From the NCBI GenBank assembly GCA_031285415.1, contig JAITWF010000077.1:1-14083 (forward strand): 14,083 nt of DNA, in the 5' to 3' direction. The notes beneath the pieces are model-generated. The model was given only the letters and a program-made list of their open reading frames with translations, searched no databases and had not been told where the DNA came from. Positions 13,597-14,083 of this stretch are shown in pieces (the first letter of the stretch is position 1; every line of letters starts with the position of its first letter). The translations under genes and the position numbers were made by a program. This DNA comes from Deferribacteraceae bacterium (GTDB lineage: Bacteria; Chrysiogenota; Deferribacteres; Deferribacterales; JAISNW01).

Positions 13597-14083
13597 ATGA
13601 AAACGTCGGTGGTAATTGGCGCCCAATGGGGCGATGAGGGCAAAGGCAAAATAGTTGATATGTATTCAAAGCAGGCAGATGTCGTTATGCGCTACCAGGG
13701 TGGGCATAACGCTGGGCATACCGTCTGGGTAAATGGCAAAAAGTACGTTCTCCACCTGATTCCATCGGGGATAATTCATGAAAATACTGTAAACATTATC
13801 GGAAACGGCGTCGTCGTGGAGCCAGAGGCACTTCTTAAAGAGATGAAAGAGCTTACAGAACAGGGGATCGACTTTAAGGGGCGACTCTTTATCAGCGACC
13901 GTGCGCATATAATCATGCCGTACCACTCCACCTTTGATAAACGCAAAGAGGAGTTGAAGGGCGACAAGAAGATCGGCACTACAGGCAGAGGGATAGGCCC
14001 CTGCTACGCAGAGAAGATAAATCGTTCTGGCATGCGTGCTGGCGACCTTCTGAGCGTTGAAAATATCAGAGAGATCGGAAGAG
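13597..14083 (+). CDS. purA: Adenylosuccinate synthetase, N-terminal part
   Basis: The enzyme joins IMP and aspartate using GTP in the first committed step to AMP. The first about 160 residues are present and the gene runs off the window. Visible landmarks are GAQWGDEGKGK (8-18) with D13 the catalytic base, YQGGHNAGHT (33-42) with H41 the catalytic acid, SGIIHE, GNGVVVEP, and GTTGRGIGPCYAEK (the IMP loop with Arg). The ATG at 13597 is chosen over the adjacent ATG at 13594 because AGGAGA (13585-13590) is then 6 nt away, the spacing seen at the upstream aminotransferase. The final codons (about 14072-14083) coincide with a sequencing adapter and should not be trusted as protein sequence. Confidence 0.95.
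   Translation, partial: MKTSVVIGAQWGDEGKGKIVDMYSKQADVVMRYQGGHNAGHTVWVNGKKYVLHLIPSGIIHENTVNIIGNGVVVEPEALLKEMKELTEQGIDFKGRLFISDRAHIIMPYHSTFDKRKEELKGDKKIGTTGRGIGPCYAEKINRSGMRAGDLLSVENIREIGR
14072..14083 (+). other. Probable Illumina adapter remnant at the sequence end
   Basis: The last 12 bases, AGATCGGAAGAG, equal the first 12 bases of the Illumina TruSeq adapter, exactly at the end of the sequence. The residues they would encode (about EIGR) fall in purA downstream of AGDLL, where I would expect ordinary family sequence. Confidence 0.8.

Overview
The window looks like part of a chromosome from a Gram-negative, probably anaerobic bacterium. It carries cytochrome c maturation genes of the System I type (ccmE, F, A, B, C and D, plus ccdA) and a membrane-anchored four-heme cytochrome. 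The CcmE has a cysteine where the classical protein has its heme-binding histidine. That variant (often called System I*) is known from deltaproteobacteria such as Desulfovibrio and from some archaea, so a Desulfobacterota- or Deferribacterota-like host is my best guess, but the sequence does not fix the phylum. No rRNA, tRNA, CRISPR array or insertion sequence is visible, and both ends cut through genes.

Layout. (1) 1-357: the C-terminal end of an EAL-domain protein, followed by a perfect 28-nt palindrome. (2) 390-596: a promoter-leader region holding copy 1 of a structured RNA element. (3) 597-4773: a tightly coupled operon of a class I/II aminotransferase, an unknown 164-aa protein, a DUF72 protein, an orphan FlhB C-terminal-like protein, HemW and a tetraheme cytochrome. 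Junctions are ATGA overlaps, a 2-nt gap or a long overlap. (4) 4753-5857: three 11-nt direct repeats over a good promoter, then a Fic protein with a C-terminal winged-helix-like end. (5) 5851-6528, minus strand: ccdA, convergent with and overlapping fic. (6) 6671-11113: ccmE-ccmF-ccmA-ccmB-ccmC. (7) 11114-11328: a REP-like hairpin and then copy 2 of the structured RNA element. (8) 11329-14083: ccmD, a class V aminotransferase, hisZ and the 5' part of purA.

How the genes fit together. CcmABCD loads heme onto CcmE, CcmF attaches it to CXXCH motifs, CcdA supplies periplasmic reductant, HemW is a heme-handling radical SAM protein, and the tetraheme cytochrome is a plausible client. The second theme is amino-acid and nucleotide metabolism: two PLP aminotransferases, HisZ and PurA.

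The most interesting signal is the pair of about 120-nt leaders at 460-581 and 11192-11314. Their loops and internal-loop segments are nearly identical. Their two helices differ in sequence but stay paired through about ten compensatory changes. Each element ends just before the Shine-Dalgarno of an operon whose first or second gene is an aminotransferase. This looks like a cis-regulatory RNA (riboswitch-like) class that I cannot match to a family I know. A separate caution: the last 12 bases equal the start of the Illumina TruSeq adapter, so the 3' end is probably not genomic.
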